This document shows positions 22,034 to 34,749 of a DNA stretch of 64,000 nucleotides, piece by piece; position 1 is the stretch's first letter; each line of letters begins with the position of its first letter. The translations under genes and the position numbers were made by a program. The notes below the pieces were generated by a model that was not told the DNA's origin, ran no database searches, and was given only the letters and a program-made list of their open reading frames with translations. This stretch comes from Cryptomeria japonica (lineage: Eukaryota; Streptophyta; Pinopsida; Cupressales; Cupressaceae): the NCBI RefSeq assembly GCF_030272615.1, contig NC_081406.1, forward strand, positions 483,073,900-483,137,899. Direction: 5' to 3'.

Positions 22034-24278
22034 CCCTCTTTATAAAGAACAGATAGAAGGGCCTTGAAAACCTCTCTTTCATAAATTCTCCCTAGTGAGG
22101 AACTTATTTTGGGCTATCAACCATAGTGAAATGTTTCATTTAGGCCAATAAAACTTATTCCACACTTTCTTCCACTAGGGCACACCAGCTTGACCATACT
22201 ACTATTTGTCTAACTCCACATAACCTAAGGCAATAGAAAATTTTCCATTCAACTAAGGATCCCAAGCAAAAGTATCCATCCCCTTAAGAGAAATGCAAAG
22301 TATACTAGTTGAAATCCTAATTCTTTATGATCCTCCATAATACCACCCAATGACCACTCTTGAGGATTCTTCTAGAAATTCACCTCCATCTAATGCCTGA
22401 CCTTAATAGTCTTAAACTCCACTTTAATTCAACTAGATTTAGTCAAAATATTACAAAGGGATTGAAGATGAAGAATCTTTGAAATAATCAATAGGTGACC
22501 ATTTCATTAATCATCCCAAAATAGAGAATCAAATCCCCTTATTACAAATCCAAAAAAGACCCTCCTTGATGAGCTTCACCCCTCTTTTTAGAGTATACCA
22601 AATAATGTAACCCTTCTCCACCATACTATAATGAGGCACATCTAAGCTATGCACTCCTCAAAGATACTAATGAGTAATAATTTTAGGCCAATCCCAATCT
22701 TGGCAAGTACACCATCTCCAATATAATTTGTTTGTTAAAACCTTACCAAGCAGCCTAGCATGCTGAAACCCAAGACCTCCCTTTTGCTTAAGCCTATAGA
22801 CTGAATCCCACCCAAACAAGCTCCATTCTTTAGGATATAAAATTACTAGACCAAAGAAACTGGTGAGTGAGAGTGTCAAACTCTTTAACAAAGATAGAAG
22901 AGACAACCTACACAAAACATATATAAATAGGAAGAACTTGCATAACTGACTTAAAAAAGGTCACACTTCTAGTAGATAAATCCATCTACAAGTTCAATGC
23001 CTAAACTTCTTGTAAAAATTATCTATAACCTCTTGCCAAAACTTTCTATGTTGAGAACCCAAGATAAACCAAGGGAAGATAGCCAACTTGAAATATGATA
23101 ACTTGAGAAATCCTACTATGAATAGGTTGAGGCTTATTAAAGAATCTAAGATAAAAGATTTAGGCTCATTAATTTTTTCTCTAAGGTAGCCAAATAAGTA
23201 TCCAAATTTCTCTTGAAATTAATAGCTTCATTGATTTTGGCCATGCCCAACAAAGTTGTAATGAATCAACAAATTGGAGGTGAGAGTGAGGAGACAAACT
23301 ATTGTACTAGCTCCAACCTTGAAGCAGTCTTTTTCTAACACAAGATTTAATAAATCTACCAAGTCATTTAGACATGATAATAAACAAATAGGGAGAAAGA
23401 GGGTCCCCTTGCTGAAGGCCCCTATAAGAATTGAATAGCTTAGATGGTTCACCATTAGTAAAAATACAAAAGGAGGTGAAGGTAATACAACACATGATCT
23501 AATCAACCCATTCACCATTGAATCCAAAGGCAAGAATATTTTTATGCAAAAAATTCCATTTAACTGTCATAATCTTTTTCCATATCAATTTTGATGAACA
23601 TGGCCTTCTCCTTAGAGGTCTCCATAGAATGGGCAACCTCCATAGAAATCACAATCCCATGAAGGATATGTCTAGCAATAAGAAATATATCTTCTCAATA
23701 GAGATCAAAGATTTGAGGCTTGGTTTGATTCTTTTAGCAATAAATTTAGTGATAATTTTATAAACCACATTATAGAGGGAAATGAGTCTAAATTGATCTA
23801 GACTGTTTGCATTATCTCTTTTAGGAATAAGAGCTAGAAAAGTAGAATTCATGGTTCTTAACATTTATTTTTTTCTTTGTGACTCCTAAACCATCCCTAG
23901 AAGATCCAATTTGATAATCTCCCAAAAATCCAAAAAGAGTTCAATTAGGAAAGCATTAGGGCCTTAGGCTTTACCTTTTTCATATAAAACATGACATATT
24001 CTAATTCTATCACCAAAATGGGATGTAAAATTCCATTCATCTCATTGGAAATCAATGAGGGAATGCAATTTAGGATAGAGATGTCATCTTCATTTGTAGG
24101 GAAACAACTTAGCAAACAAAGCCATGAAATATTGAGAAGCCTCCCAAGAAATTTCACCTATTGAGGAAAGTTGCACACCTTTCAAGGAGATAAGAGGGGT
24201 GGCGAGATTACCATTTCTTCTAGCTTTAATATAATTATGAAGCAAGGTTGTATTCTTATCCCCTTCTTGAAGCTAATC
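22034..24278 (-). pseudogene. LINE ORF2, reverse-transcriptase part
   Basis: Minus-strand LINE RT with many stops and frameshifts. From upstream to downstream: LQEGDKNTTLLHNYIKARR at the D junction; IPSLISNEMNGILHPI; NSTFLALIPKRDNANSLDQF and RLISLYNVVYKIITKFIAKR; motif A as KIDMEKDYDS (about 23570-23600); a degenerate [11 protein letters not shown] for the [10 protein letters not shown] motif; and FVDS where the catalytic F/YADD is expected (near 23265). Further on, LKQKGGLGFQHARLLGKVL is the conserved GGLG segment. It belongs to one LINE with the pieces at 3544 and 45422, split by A and D. Confidence 0.85.
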
Positions 24279-25317
24279 TATTGGTATTATGGATGTGTTG
24301 CATTGGTTTTTTCATTGATGTCAACACTTATCCTTCTGGAGATCTTTGGTTATGTTCACTGGCAAGTTCAGTGACTTAAGCACAGTCACTGGTATATCAT
24401 TCACTAGCAGGTTATATTGTTCACCAGCACTGAAGATGACTTGTTATCTTTTGGAGAGCACTTGGTTATGTTGAAGACATGGTTTGGACACTTGGTTTTG
24501 GTATTTTTGTTATTGGTCGAAACGGGTTGACATATTTGCTGTTACCGGCAAATTAGTCTAGGTTATGGACCGACATGCATTATCTATTCCAGATCAGCAT
24601 GACACATTATGGAGATGATTTAATTAATTGGATATTGTTGTAAATATATTGATCCGACATGATGCATTACATCTTCACTCATTTGTAATTGGTTTAATTG
24701 TAATAATCTTGGTAAGCCGACCTACACATTTGGTCTTAGGCTTTGGTATATATGTAAGAACTCATTTGTGAGATGAATTGTGGAAGTGTGGTATTGTATC
24801 ACAGTATGTGCGAATATTGAAGATCATATGAGAAGACCATAGAGAAGGTTCAAGGAAGTTTTGAAGGTGATTATCAGAGCTTAATCGATATTGAATCCAA
24901 CATTGGAGATGCTACTTTGAGTAGTACATTATCATTGGATTTAATCATCCAATTGTAGTCAGTGTGACTCCTATTTTGTGATTGAGCAGTGAGCTCTAGG
25001 CGGTTGCCCTTTCTGCATGCGCAGACCCCATTTGTATACACATACTATCTGCAGTAGTATCATTTGATTGTGGGTAAGTTTTTCCACTATGGTTTTTCCC
25101 TTTATAGGGTTACCACATACAAATCTCTATGTTATGTGTTGTGGATGTTGTTTCTCTTTCTATTCTATGCATTAAGTTTCACCGGTATTAATATTTACTG
25201 CTAATCTGTCTACCAGCATTAAGTTTGGTTTACCGGTATTAAGTATCAAGTTTGATTAAGTTATAATTAATTGACAACTGATTCAACCCCCCTCTCAGTT
25301 GCCTCTAGGTCCTAACA
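24279..25317 (+). repeat. Element D 5' LTR
   Basis: 1,039 bp; the terminal TG has mutated to TA (TATTGGTATTATGG), and it ends CCTAACA. It carries the conserved GAGCAGTGAGCTCTAGG block near 24980-24997. Confidence 0.92.
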
Positions 25318-25319
25318 AT

Positions 25320-25331
25320 TGGTATCAGAGC
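25320..25331 (+). other. Primer-binding site, element D
   Basis: TGGTATCAGAGC, an exact initiator Met-tRNA complement two bases after the LTR. Confidence 0.92.
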
Positions 25332-25374
25332 TAAGTCCTCTTTTTGTAGAAGTTTAACAACTTGAGGAGATTTT

Positions 25375-26349
25375 ATGGCAACAAAATTTTTCAGGAAGGA
25401 CAGTCCGAAACTTGATGGAATTGACTATGGTATATGGAAGATCAGAATGGAGACACATCTGAATTGCATTGGAAGAGACATATGGGATGTTACAAATAAT
25501 GGCTATGTTGGTCCTACAATGAATCAACCTAATCCACCAACATTGGTTAAGGATCAAGAGAATGATTGCAAAGCAAGGGAAGCACTCTTGAGCACCTTGT
25601 CAGATCAACAAATCATGGGATTATTAGACCGATCTACTGCTAAAGCTATTTGGGATAAATTGGAGACATTGAATGAAGGTGATACCACTATCAAAATTGC
25701 AAAACTGGAATGCTTCCAGGTTAGGTATGAAAAATTGAAAATGGAAGAAGATGAAAGAATTTTTTCTTTTATGGAAAGGGTAAATGAAATTGTTTTGGGA
25801 ATACAATGTTGTGGAGGATCCTTGAGTGAAGATGAAATTGTTTCTAAAGTTGTAAGAGCATTGCCAATGACATACAAAATGAAAGTAACTTCTATTAATG
25901 AGTTGAGAACAATGCCCAATACATCAGTATCTGGAGATACCTTGGTTGGAAAACTTTCAGCATTTGAGCTTGAGGAATTTGGTCCTGTTGCTACAATTAA
26001 AATAGATTTAGCCTTCAAAGCATCATCATTTGCAACATCATCATCATCATCTGACAAATATAATTGGAAAGCACTTTATGCAAGAGAACTTGAAGATATC
26101 AGAAAGGAAAATGAAGAATTGGAAGAACTTGAAGCACTATTTGCAAGGAAAATGCCTAAAGGTCCTATTGGAAGTAAGTATGAAGGTAAAGAACCATTTA
26201 AATGTTTTAATTGAAATAAAGTTGGTCATATGGCATCTAGATGGCCTGATAGACATGCAAGATTGAGAGAAGAAGCTAAAAGGACATATAAACCAAACCC
26301 TGGATATCAGAGATACATATTTAAGAAGAATAGAGACAAATCATGTTAG
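25375..26349 (+). pseudogene. Element D gag
   Basis: Starts MATKFFRKDSPKLDGIDYG. It has the Copia gag (UBN2-type) helices: WKIRMETHL, KAREALLSTLSDQQIMGLLD, AKAIWDKLETLNEGD and SFMERVNEIVLGIQ. The zinc knuckle is damaged: KCFN-stop-NKVGHMASRWPDR, where the second Cys became TGA (26212-26214) and the last Cys became Trp. A second stop follows at 26347-26349. It formed the virus-like particle core of the ancestral element. Confidence 0.9.
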
Positions 26350-27680
26350 TATGCTAGTGAAGGAGTTACTGATGAATCTAATAAAGAACCAACAAACAAT
26401 GGATGGGCTTTTGTTGCAATAAAAGAAGATCAACCGACACCTACTATTCCACCGGTAGAGCAGGCCCTAGTAGCTAAAATTGAAGAAAAGGATGAATGGA
26501 TTGTAGATTCCAGATGTTCACATATGACTAGTGATAAAAGTAAATTCTTATCTTTTCAGGAATACAATGGAGGTCTAGTAAGATTTGGGGATGATAAAGC
26601 TTGTTTGATTAGAGGAAAAGGCACTATATCTTTTGATGGTAAGCACAATACTAAAAACGTTTATTATGTTGAAGGTTTGAAGCATAATCTTTTGAGTGTT
26701 GGTCAATTAGTTGAAAAGGGATTTCACTTACAGTTCAAGAATGGTAAATGCAAAATCATGAATAGAACTGGTTTGGAGATTGCAATGGGTAATCAACCTA
26801 GAGGTAAAATCTTTCATTTGAACAACAATGAAAATACATGCTTGATTGCACATATTGATGAAAGTTGGTTATGGCATAAAAGACTTTGTCATGTGAATTT
26901 TGATTGCATTGTAAAGATCACTTCATCTAAGGAAATAAGGGATTTACCTAAGATTGTAAAACCTCATAATCCAGTATGTAAGGAATGTCAAATGGGAAAG
27001 CAAGTTAGAAAAACTTTTAAGAGTATTTCTGAGAAATCCAATAATGTTCTTGATTTAATCCATACTGACTTGTGTGGTCCGGCAAGAACAATAAGTCTAC
27101 AGGGAGATAGATACTTTATGCTAATCATTGATGATTATTCTAGAATGTGTTGGGTTACTTTTCTTAGGGAGAAATCAAAAGCTTTTGGGAAATTCAAATT
27201 ATTCAAGGCAATGGTAGAAAATAAAACCGGTAAGAAAATCAAATGTTTTTAGATCAGATCAAGGAGGTGAATGTACATCTAAGGAATTTAATACATTTTG
27301 TGAAGTGAATAGAATTAGAAGACAACTATCAGCACCCCGGACACCTCAACAAAATGGAATTGTGGAAAGGAAGAACATAACTATTCTAGATGCAGCTAGA
27401 AGCATGATATTAGAAGCAAATCTACCTCATATGTACTGGAGAGAAGTAGCGAATACAACGGTTTACACTTTTAATAGAGTTCACATCAAAGGTGAAACTG
27501 GTAAGACCCCTTATGAACTATGGTTTGGTAATACTCCTACTCTTAAATATTTCAGAATATTTGGAAGCAAATGCTATATTAGGAGAGATGAGTATATTGG
27601 TAAATTTGATCCTAGAAGTGATGAATGAATATTTCTTGGTTATTCATCTAAGAGCAAAGCATATAGATGTTTTAATAAAA
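26350..27680 (+). pseudogene. Element D protease and integrase
   Basis: The protease site is WIVDSRCSHMTSD, with Arg in place of Gly in the usual DSGCS. NVYYVEGLKHNLLSVGQL follows. The GAG-pre-integrase HHCC domain is present (WHKRLCHVNFDCI; VCKECQMGK). The integrase core shows catalytic residues in HTDLCGPA, RSDQGGECTS and QQNGIVERKN. An extra T near 27245-27250 shifts the frame between the first and second Asp, and a TGA at 27626-27628 replaces the residue before IFLGYS. The motifs survive but the frame does not. Confidence 0.9.
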
Positions 27681-28297
27681 AATTGCAAAAAATCATTGAG
27701 AGTGCAAATGTGAAGATAGATGAACAATTTAGAGGAAATTCAAGGTCTATGGATTGTGAACCGACAGTTGAGATGATCATAAATGAACCTATACAAAGTG
27801 CACTAGTACAAAATGTGGATCCAGTCACACCGGCATCATCAAAGAATTCCACAGTGACTGAACAACAACAACAAGTGAACACACCTAGGTATGTAAGACT
27901 GAATCACTCTGAAAGTCGGATAATTGGGAATAAGTATCAAGGTGTTATGACAAGAGGAAGACTGGAAAATGAAGAGGTATGTTTAATTTCTCAAATTGAA
28001 TCAACATATGTTATTGAGGCATGCGAAGATAAACATTGGATTAAAGCTATGGAAGATGAATTAGAACAAATTGAAAAGAACAATACATGGACATTGGTTC
28101 CCCAGCCTAAAGACAAAAATGTAATTGGAACTAAATGGGTATTTAGAAATAAAATTAATGAAGATGGTAAGGTAATACGAAACAAAGAAATATTAGTGCG
28201 TAAAGGATATTCACAGAAAGAGGGATTTGATTACAATGAAACCTTTGCACTGGTAGCTAGAATTGAGGCAGTTAGATTATTTCTTGCATTTGCAGCC
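27681..28297 (+). pseudogene. Element D reverse transcriptase, N-terminal part
   Basis: Linker sequence, then HWIKAMEDELEQIEKNNTW, LVPQPKDKNVIGTKWVFRNK and GYSQKEGFDYNETFALVAR, the start of a Copia RT. It breaks off at 28297. The last 117 bases (28181-28297) recur without gaps at 42654-42770, with about 9 percent mismatches by eye, at the start of the second RT part. Confidence 0.9.
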
Positions 28298-28371
28298 TAT
28301 TGACAACTATTTTGACAGACCTACCAATAGTTAGGTAGCCAATGTGAACACTCACCACCTCTCCTAAAAAG

Positions 28372-28640
28372 TAATGAGTTTGGGAAAACTCACTACTCCA
28401 AGGTCTCTATAGTCGGGTCTTGACGGTGATGGGCAACCCAATGGTTGATATGGTTGTACCTATCAAGGGGCCTGCTGGTAAGACTAGATCTCGTTGATTA
28501 TGGATAACTGGACTTCCTTCCTTTTTTGTATTTTTATGGTTTAAGATTCTCTGGGAAATAAAGTGTGAAGCGTAAAGGGGAACAATAAAATAACAATCAA
28601 AACCAATAATAACAACTGAATGAACTACTCAATTAGTTCC
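28372..28640 (+). repeat. Left arm of F inverted repeat
   Basis: Reads AAGATTCTCTGGGAAATAAA and GTGAAGCGTAAAGGGGAACA, both found reversed near 34800-34855. The two arms differ at scattered positions, mostly transitions. Confidence 0.8.
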
Positions 28641-29338
28641 CTGTAATCCAAGAAATTATCAAATATTATCCAAGTTAGCATTCAACAACGAACCTCCATG
28701 AAACCTGCAAAATCATCAATTTCACAGATTTATGGAAACAAAATAATCAACAATATGGCTTATCACAATAATTCTCATACATCACTGGCATGCGCAATAT
28801 GATTCATAAAATGATAAAAAAAAGATTTAAACCACGTTACTAACTCCAAATAATAGACGTTACCAGATTACACAAAACAATTTGGTAGAACATAGACGTA
28901 GACCAGGCAATCCACAAGCTGCTTCTTATATTGATCTCAATGAATGTATAATAAAAATAACTCAAACATAATTTGCAAAATATTCTAAAATCTCTAAGTG
29001 GGCCATAAATCATCAATTTGGGACCCCTACAAATGAATCCAACTTCTCAATTTATAGAAGTTCTCTGCCCTACTATCTAGGAAATAACCCTACCCTAAAT
29101 TAAGAACTGAAACTAGGAGTTGCAGTTAACTTGCAAGTTTCTGCCTTGACACTCCACTTAACAACTACGAAATGGGAACTGCATGAGCACTACAAAGACC
29201 CTGCTAGGTGAGTCACATTTTTGTAATCATGCATAATTTCTCTCAAAATTGGAACTTAAGTAGGAGCTGTAGCTAAAAGTACAAGATTAAGGATTTATGA
29301 AAAAGCTTTGTCATCTTTAGCAATTATGCACTTATCCC
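28641..29338. other. Non-coding part of F, 3' of its ORF
   Basis: AT-rich, no open frame in either direction. As F is read on the minus strand this is its 3' untranslated region. No polypurine tract like that of A, B or D is seen. Confidence 0.5.
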
Positions 29339-31844
29339 TTATTTCTTGGAAAAAGCTCTATAATTATCAACTATACATGCAACTGCTTGAACTGGAGGAT
29401 TAGCTACATGCTTAACTCTAAATTTATACTTCTTCAAAACTTCATCCGCATGCATTCTCCTCTCCTCTAACTCCTTCACCGTGCCTGCCACCTCCTGACA
29501 CTGAGTAATCATATATGTGTACATGTCCATAAGGGTGACACCAAACTGGGCCGCGGGTTCTAGGTGTTGCACCTCATACACATTCCACCGATCCAAAACT
29601 TGTTGTTGCTCCATTATTCCTATATCAACTAATCTGAGGCCAAAAGGTCCTAGCATATTCTTTACAAAACTCTCATATGACAAAATTTCCCTGAGGAGAG
29701 GGTCCCGAATCTCCGTCATATCTTTGATATACTGCTGAAGCATTTCAATCTTCAGCTCCAAAATGTATACATAGGACTGTAAGTTTTCATAGCTATCACC
29801 TCCTAAGAGGTCTTCCTTCATTACCGTCTCTTCCCCTAGCTACAATATCTTTTTCAAAAATTGGAACTGTTTATTGAAAATGTTTGACTTCCGTTCCCAT
29901 TGCGTGTAACAGGAAGCCAAAGCTCCACCTACCTATACCGCCTTATGATATATGTCTACTGTACTTTGTAAGAACAACCTAATCTTAGCTGCATTCATTT
30001 GGGTCCATGATTTGGCTACAACAGCCACTCGTCTCACCTCCACCAGTGCCTTTACTTCTCCCTCTGGCAGTGATGAGGTTGAAGGTAGGTCATCAACTCT
30101 ACAGGAGTCTAGAGGTTTGCTCATTTCAATCAGGAGCTGCTTGTATTGCCCTAGTTGTGCTTTGAGCTCCATATTTGAAGTATTCTCGTTTTCTACATGC
30201 CCTCTAACAACACTTGTGGCTAGCTCCAGAGTATCTAGCTCTCCCCACTTGGTTTGTTTACCCAAATTTACCTAGGATATTTGATACTTGGGAGAATCCT
30301 GTCCCTCAACTTGGAGTGGAACTGCTACATCTGCAATCACTTCATCGGAGTCCATTTTTGATAAATAATGAACAATTTTTAGCTTCTTAACCTTCGGTGG
30401 CTCCTCAACGATTACTTGTTGTAAAGCGACCTTGGAAAGCTCTGCTTTTCTCTTTTTCTTCTCAAAAGTGAACTCAAGCCATTGTGATATATTTTCATCC
30501 TTGTCACCTTGATGTGATACTATTTCTGCAGTTATAACATGGACATTTGCCTACTCCTCTGCTTCATCTTTTTCCTCTGCCTTTGTTTGCCTAGGATCTT
30601 GAGGTGAGGTAACTTGGCGGGCTAGATTGATTTGGAGAGCCTGTTGCTTATGTAATTCACTCAATTTACCACTAACCTCTTCTTTGAATGTCATCTCTTC
30701 CTTATCTGCCTCTGTTCCACCCTACCCAGTTATTATGTCCTTGAGGAGGTCCTCTTGATCTTGAGGGGTTGGAATTAATCTTTCATTCAATAGGTCCTCC
30801 ACCTCATCCCCTTCTTTCTCCCCTTCCAATGACTGTTTTTGCTCAAGATCTTTAGTGGTAGACCTGAAGCCTTGTACTCCAGGCTACCCTATGAGAATAT
30901 TAGCTGGTGATGGTGCAGGGGTGTAAGTGCTTGGAGCATGTGGCCTTTGTTGAAGGTGGCTGAGTAGGTATATCCTCAGTAATTTCTATATCTTCCTCTT
31001 GCTCTTGGGTACCCTCTCCTAAGTCTGCCCTATAGCCGTCCTCAGTGGGAGAAATTTGGTAAGTGGTACTGCTCCCAATCCATCGGTCACTCCCAAGTCC
31101 GCTGCCCTCTTTAACAATTCTGACTCCCTTATCTTTTCTTGGAGTTTCTTGATTAAGTCCTCAGTACTTTCTTGAGGTTTGTCCTCCTCACCTGGATCAG
31201 TGGAGGTATTTTGCCTTGAGGCTAACCTTGTCTTCTAGGCGTACTCCTTATGGCCCCTTGATGGAGGTACCCCTGAAGTGGATTCCTTCTGGTTCTCCTT
31301 TGTGATGCTGGACCTTACCCTCTGGCCTAACCATTGCTTGGTCCTATTGATGACTACTTGGAAGATCTTTTCCATATTTGTGTCTTCACTTATAGACCAT
31401 TTTATTGGGGAGAGGGGCTTTTTATCTATCCCTGATTCCTTATAAACTGGATCAAGTAAGTCCCCATCATCCCTAAGGTCTTTAGGGAGGTTAGTCTCAA
31501 TTCCAAAATCTCTTACCTGTGGCACAGATAACCTATTATATCTCTTCTCCCTAACCTCAAATGTATCTTGCAGGTTGGCCCATAAGTCCTCTAGGCTAGG
31601 CTTGTGCCCCTCATATGCCTTAGGCATAGCTTGTTTAAGTTTCTCGTAGGGATCATAAAACTCCCTAGCATGATCATACTCCTTCAAGTTCAAATCTTGA
31701 AGCTCTTGTTCTACTAATTTGGCCACTTGTATCTTAGAACATGCAAAGTACCCAATAGATACTAATAAATTGATACTTTCTTTGTGTTTTGATGACAAAA
31801 GTGACTGGAGGCCCATAAGATGTCTTACATATTCTAGCAAAATT
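29339..31844 (-). pseudogene. F ORF, C-terminal part
   Basis: Minus-strand coding remnant continuing from the part right of K. Open pieces: 31840-31235 (EREKRYNRLSVPQ-like region, IKWSISEDTNMEKIFQVVIN), a Lys/Glu-rich segment near 30300-30480 (FTFEKKKRKAELSKVALQQ), 30265-29933 (ELKAQLGQYKQLLIEMSKP) and 29821-29339 (LELKIEMLQQYIKDMTEIRD; MLGPFGLRLVDIGIMEQQ). The last two are coiled coil. The layout (globular N-terminus, charged middle, coiled-coil end) matches ORF2 of A and B. Function unknown. Confidence 0.65.
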
Positions 31845-32649
31845 TGTTGGCAAATGCATACTCCAATGAGACATTGTAGGTGATTGAAGGTTTTGTCATT
31901 GATGGCAACCTTACAATCCTATGACATCAACAAGGCAATCCACCGGCACCAACAAAGTCAGATTCTACACCAGCACACAGACCACCGACACCGGCAGTGA
32001 AAGGAAGCATACTGACATAGAAGCTGGCAAGAATTTTGTTGTTAATATATTTTGTTCATTATTGTAAAATCATTGTAAGCCAACTTGGCAAATTGTAAAA
32101 TGACTCATATATATAAGAGATCATTATAGAACAATTATGTAAGGATAGAGGAAGGTAATTAAGCGAAATAAGATAGACCTATTATGCGAATTATAGGTTA
32201 AGGGTTTATGTAAGAAGAAGAGATATAAATTGGTACTGGATCTGGCATAGTAGATGCTATTTTGAAGCACTACAAGACATTGGATTTGCATAATCCATTT
32301 TGTAAGTCAGTGAGACTTCCCATTTTTTAATTGAGCAGTGAGCTCTAGGCACTTGGCCTTCCTGCATGTGCAGGCCCCTCTTGTAGCAGTAATATTCTCT
32401 TATTGGCCAGTAAGTGAGTATTGTGGGTCACAAATCCCACCGAGGTTTTTTCCACACTGGGTTTCCTCGTCAAAATATTATGTTATGGTGTGTTTTTCAT
32501 GTGGTTATTTTTATCTCTGTTTATTGCATTACTTTCTATTTACCGGTACACAGTTCTAATTTTCTCTACATGTTTTAAGTTAAGAAAATCTTATTACCAG
32601 TCAGATACTGATTCACCCCTCGCTCTCAGTATCTGTGGGAATCCTAACA
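31845..32649 (+). mobile_element. Solo LTR K, element B family
   Basis: 805 bp, TGTTGGCAAATGC...CCTAACA, with TSD AAATT on both sides (31840-31844 and 32650-32654). It matches the B LTR along its length, including TTTTGTCATTGATGGCAACC near the start and the palindrome CCTGCATGTGCAGG near 32361. Left by recombination between two LTRs. It interrupts the F ORF. Confidence 0.95.
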
Positions 32650-33674
32650 AAATTATCCTATCATTTCAATATCGGGGCAAAAACATTGGGTTCCCTATGA
32701 ATCCGCTTACCCTAATTTAAGTAGAGCGTGGGTTTTGGATAAACCAACATGCCCACTCTCAGATGATAGCCATGGCCTCTGGGCTAATCCGATATCCTGC
32801 ATCTCCTGTCAATTTGATTATTATTGGGAAAACAAAGGCATCATTAACTCTTTTGAAATGAGCCTTTGCATTGGCTAGAGTGAGTTAGGAATAATACTCC
32901 CATACCTTCTTATGTCCTTCCTCCTCTCCCAATTGACCTTCTACTTGCAACCCTGGAAACTTTCCAGCTCTAGCAGCTACCCAGATGACATATGATGTGA
33001 AAAACAACTTTTGGGTATGCTGAACTTCTTTCATCTTCTTGCAGATATTTCGGAGAGGATCTGCGGCCAATCAAATTATTGTTTCCCTATTAAAATAGTA
33101 CTCATGAATTGGAACATCCATGGATGAAAATGCTTGCAATCTAGCTTGCCAAAGGCCTTGCTAAGCATAATTATTAAGTCTCTTTGAGGCTCTTTAAAAT
33201 ATGCCCTCAGGATCTTTGTTGCCTTGAGACCTATCTTTCTTTCTTCTTCCAACCAGTTCGTATTCATGTGCCTCTCACTAGCTGATATTTTGTCATTCCA
33301 TGCCTTTAAGGCCTCTTCTTCGGTTAACAAAAATATCTCCTCCTTAGTTGGGATACCAAAAACAAACCCGAGCATGTTTGGAGAGACAAGTCTATGACTG
33401 TTTTTCCTTGTGCATCTGTGCACTTTCTAGTCTATGGGTTATAAAATGGGGCAATGGTCATTATGAACTTCGGTACCTGTAACGACTGTGGAAAGGTAGT
33501 AGCTTCAACTAGGCCGGATCTCTTGATTCTCCTATGGAGGGCCTCCAGACTAGGTTTGTCCAATTGAGCCTTGATATCCTCAATTTCTATATGGCCAATT
33601 TCAGTATTTGTGACCCATCTGACTTGATCCTCTAGCTTTGAAACATAGACCTGTCCTTGATAATGATATTTCAT
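32650..33674 (-). pseudogene. F ORF, N-terminal part: distant ORF2 homologue
   Basis: Starts near MKYHYQGQVYVSKLEDQ at 33674. It contains RIKRSGLVEATTFPQSLQVP, HRCTRKNSHRLV, MLGFVFGIPTKEEIF and HPWMFQFMSTILIGKQ. The J coding region has the same series (VRSGLVEAVAFPVVAP; HRCIRDINGEFLLKIDRE; MAAMGIPHKDP; WMYFYIQVMLNES), so F and J are homologous. The pattern of hydrophobic-FP-hydrophobic helix, then a G-x-P motif, recalls the A/B/G/I ORF2 N-terminus. Stops and a frameshift are present. It is cut by K. Confidence 0.65.
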
Positions 33675-33803
33675 GGTGGCTAGGAGTCTATCAATTTCTT
33701 TTCCTCTTTTTCTAGAGGATGAGTCCGTCTAACAACTCGAATCTCTAAGTAGAATAGAAATCCTCAGTCTTTGATAATAAGCATACAAGTTGATTTACTT
33801 CAG

Positions 33804-34078
33804 GACTTCGGGGTCCTGGGTTCCGGGTTGAGTTAAACGAAAGCCGCTCAGAACTCCGGGGGTCTAGGGTTCTGGGCTTAGGTTGAATGGAAGCTGCTCA
33901 GAACTCTAGGGGTCCGGGGTTCTGGGCTTAGGTTGAATGGAAGCCAACCAAAACTTCGGGGGTCCGGGGTTCTGGGCTTAGGTTGAACTAGCGCTACTCA
34001 AAACTTCGGGGGTCCGGGGTTCCGGGCTTAGGTCAAGCCAGCTACTCAGAACACTGGGGGTCTAGGGTTTCGGGTGAA
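33804..34078 (-). repeat. Tandem array 1 in the F leader, 50-bp period
   Basis: About 5.5 copies of a 50-bp unit built on AACTTCGGGGGTCCGGGGTT (plus-strand reading) and GGGCTTAGGTTGAA. Middle units are exactly 50 bases. The array is much more GC-rich than its surroundings and lies just 5' of the F ORF, so it is in the element leader. Confidence 0.85.
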
Positions 34079-34357
34079 AAACTAGGGCACGCAAAAAAAG
34101 TAAAACAAACAACAACCAAAACAAAATGAGGAGGAAAGAAAAACTAAACTGCAAACCACCAAAATGGGCAAGAAAAATCACCAACCTAGTGAATCAAAAT
34201 GCCCAAAACTGCCAAGGAAAGCTCAGAAGTCTGGAGGTTCATGACTTGGAGCTAGGGAGGAGGATTTGTGAATGCAAAAATGAACTTTAAAAGTCCATCA
34301 TCCCTATTTATAGCTCATCCCAAGCCCGTCTATACAAATGCTTTAAACACGACCTCA
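34079..34357. other. Spacer between the two F arrays
   Basis: A-rich leader sequence with no reading frame of note and no repeat recognised. Confidence 0.4.
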
Positions 34358-34670
34358 GGAATCCAGGGTTTTGAGGTTCTGAGCTCTACACGGGAAAAAG
34401 AACACCCTACCTCGGAACTCCAGGGGTCCAGGGTTCCGAAACAAGGAAAGGAGGCTCCACCTTGGGACTCCGGGACTCCAAAGTTTTGAGGCAAAAGATG
34501 CAAAACCTTGGGGCTCTGGGGTTCTGGAGTTCCGAGGTCAAAACCTAAGAAAATAAAAAGGGACCTCGAGACTCCGGGACTCTGGAGTTCTGAGGTCAAA
34601 AACCAAAAAAAAAAAGGGGACCTCGGGACTCCGGGACTTCGGAGTTCCAAGGTCAAAAATCAAAGAAAAG
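34358..34670 (-). repeat. Tandem array 2 in the F leader, about 46-58 bp period
   Basis: About six units built on GGGACTCCGGGACTC and GGAGTTCCGAGGTCAAAA (plus-strand reading), separated by A-rich spacers of varying length. The GACTCCGGG core is shared with array 1, so the arrays probably arose from one repeat. Confidence 0.8.
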
Positions 34671-34749
34671 AAAGAAGAAAGGAGAGCCAACTTTCAACGC
34701 AAGGAGACTAGTGGGGAAATAGATATGCAAGGCATAACAAATACAAAAA

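Noticed and set aside
33804-34078. CRISPR-like array
   Set aside because: Units abut directly without unique spacers, and the context is a plant retroelement leader.
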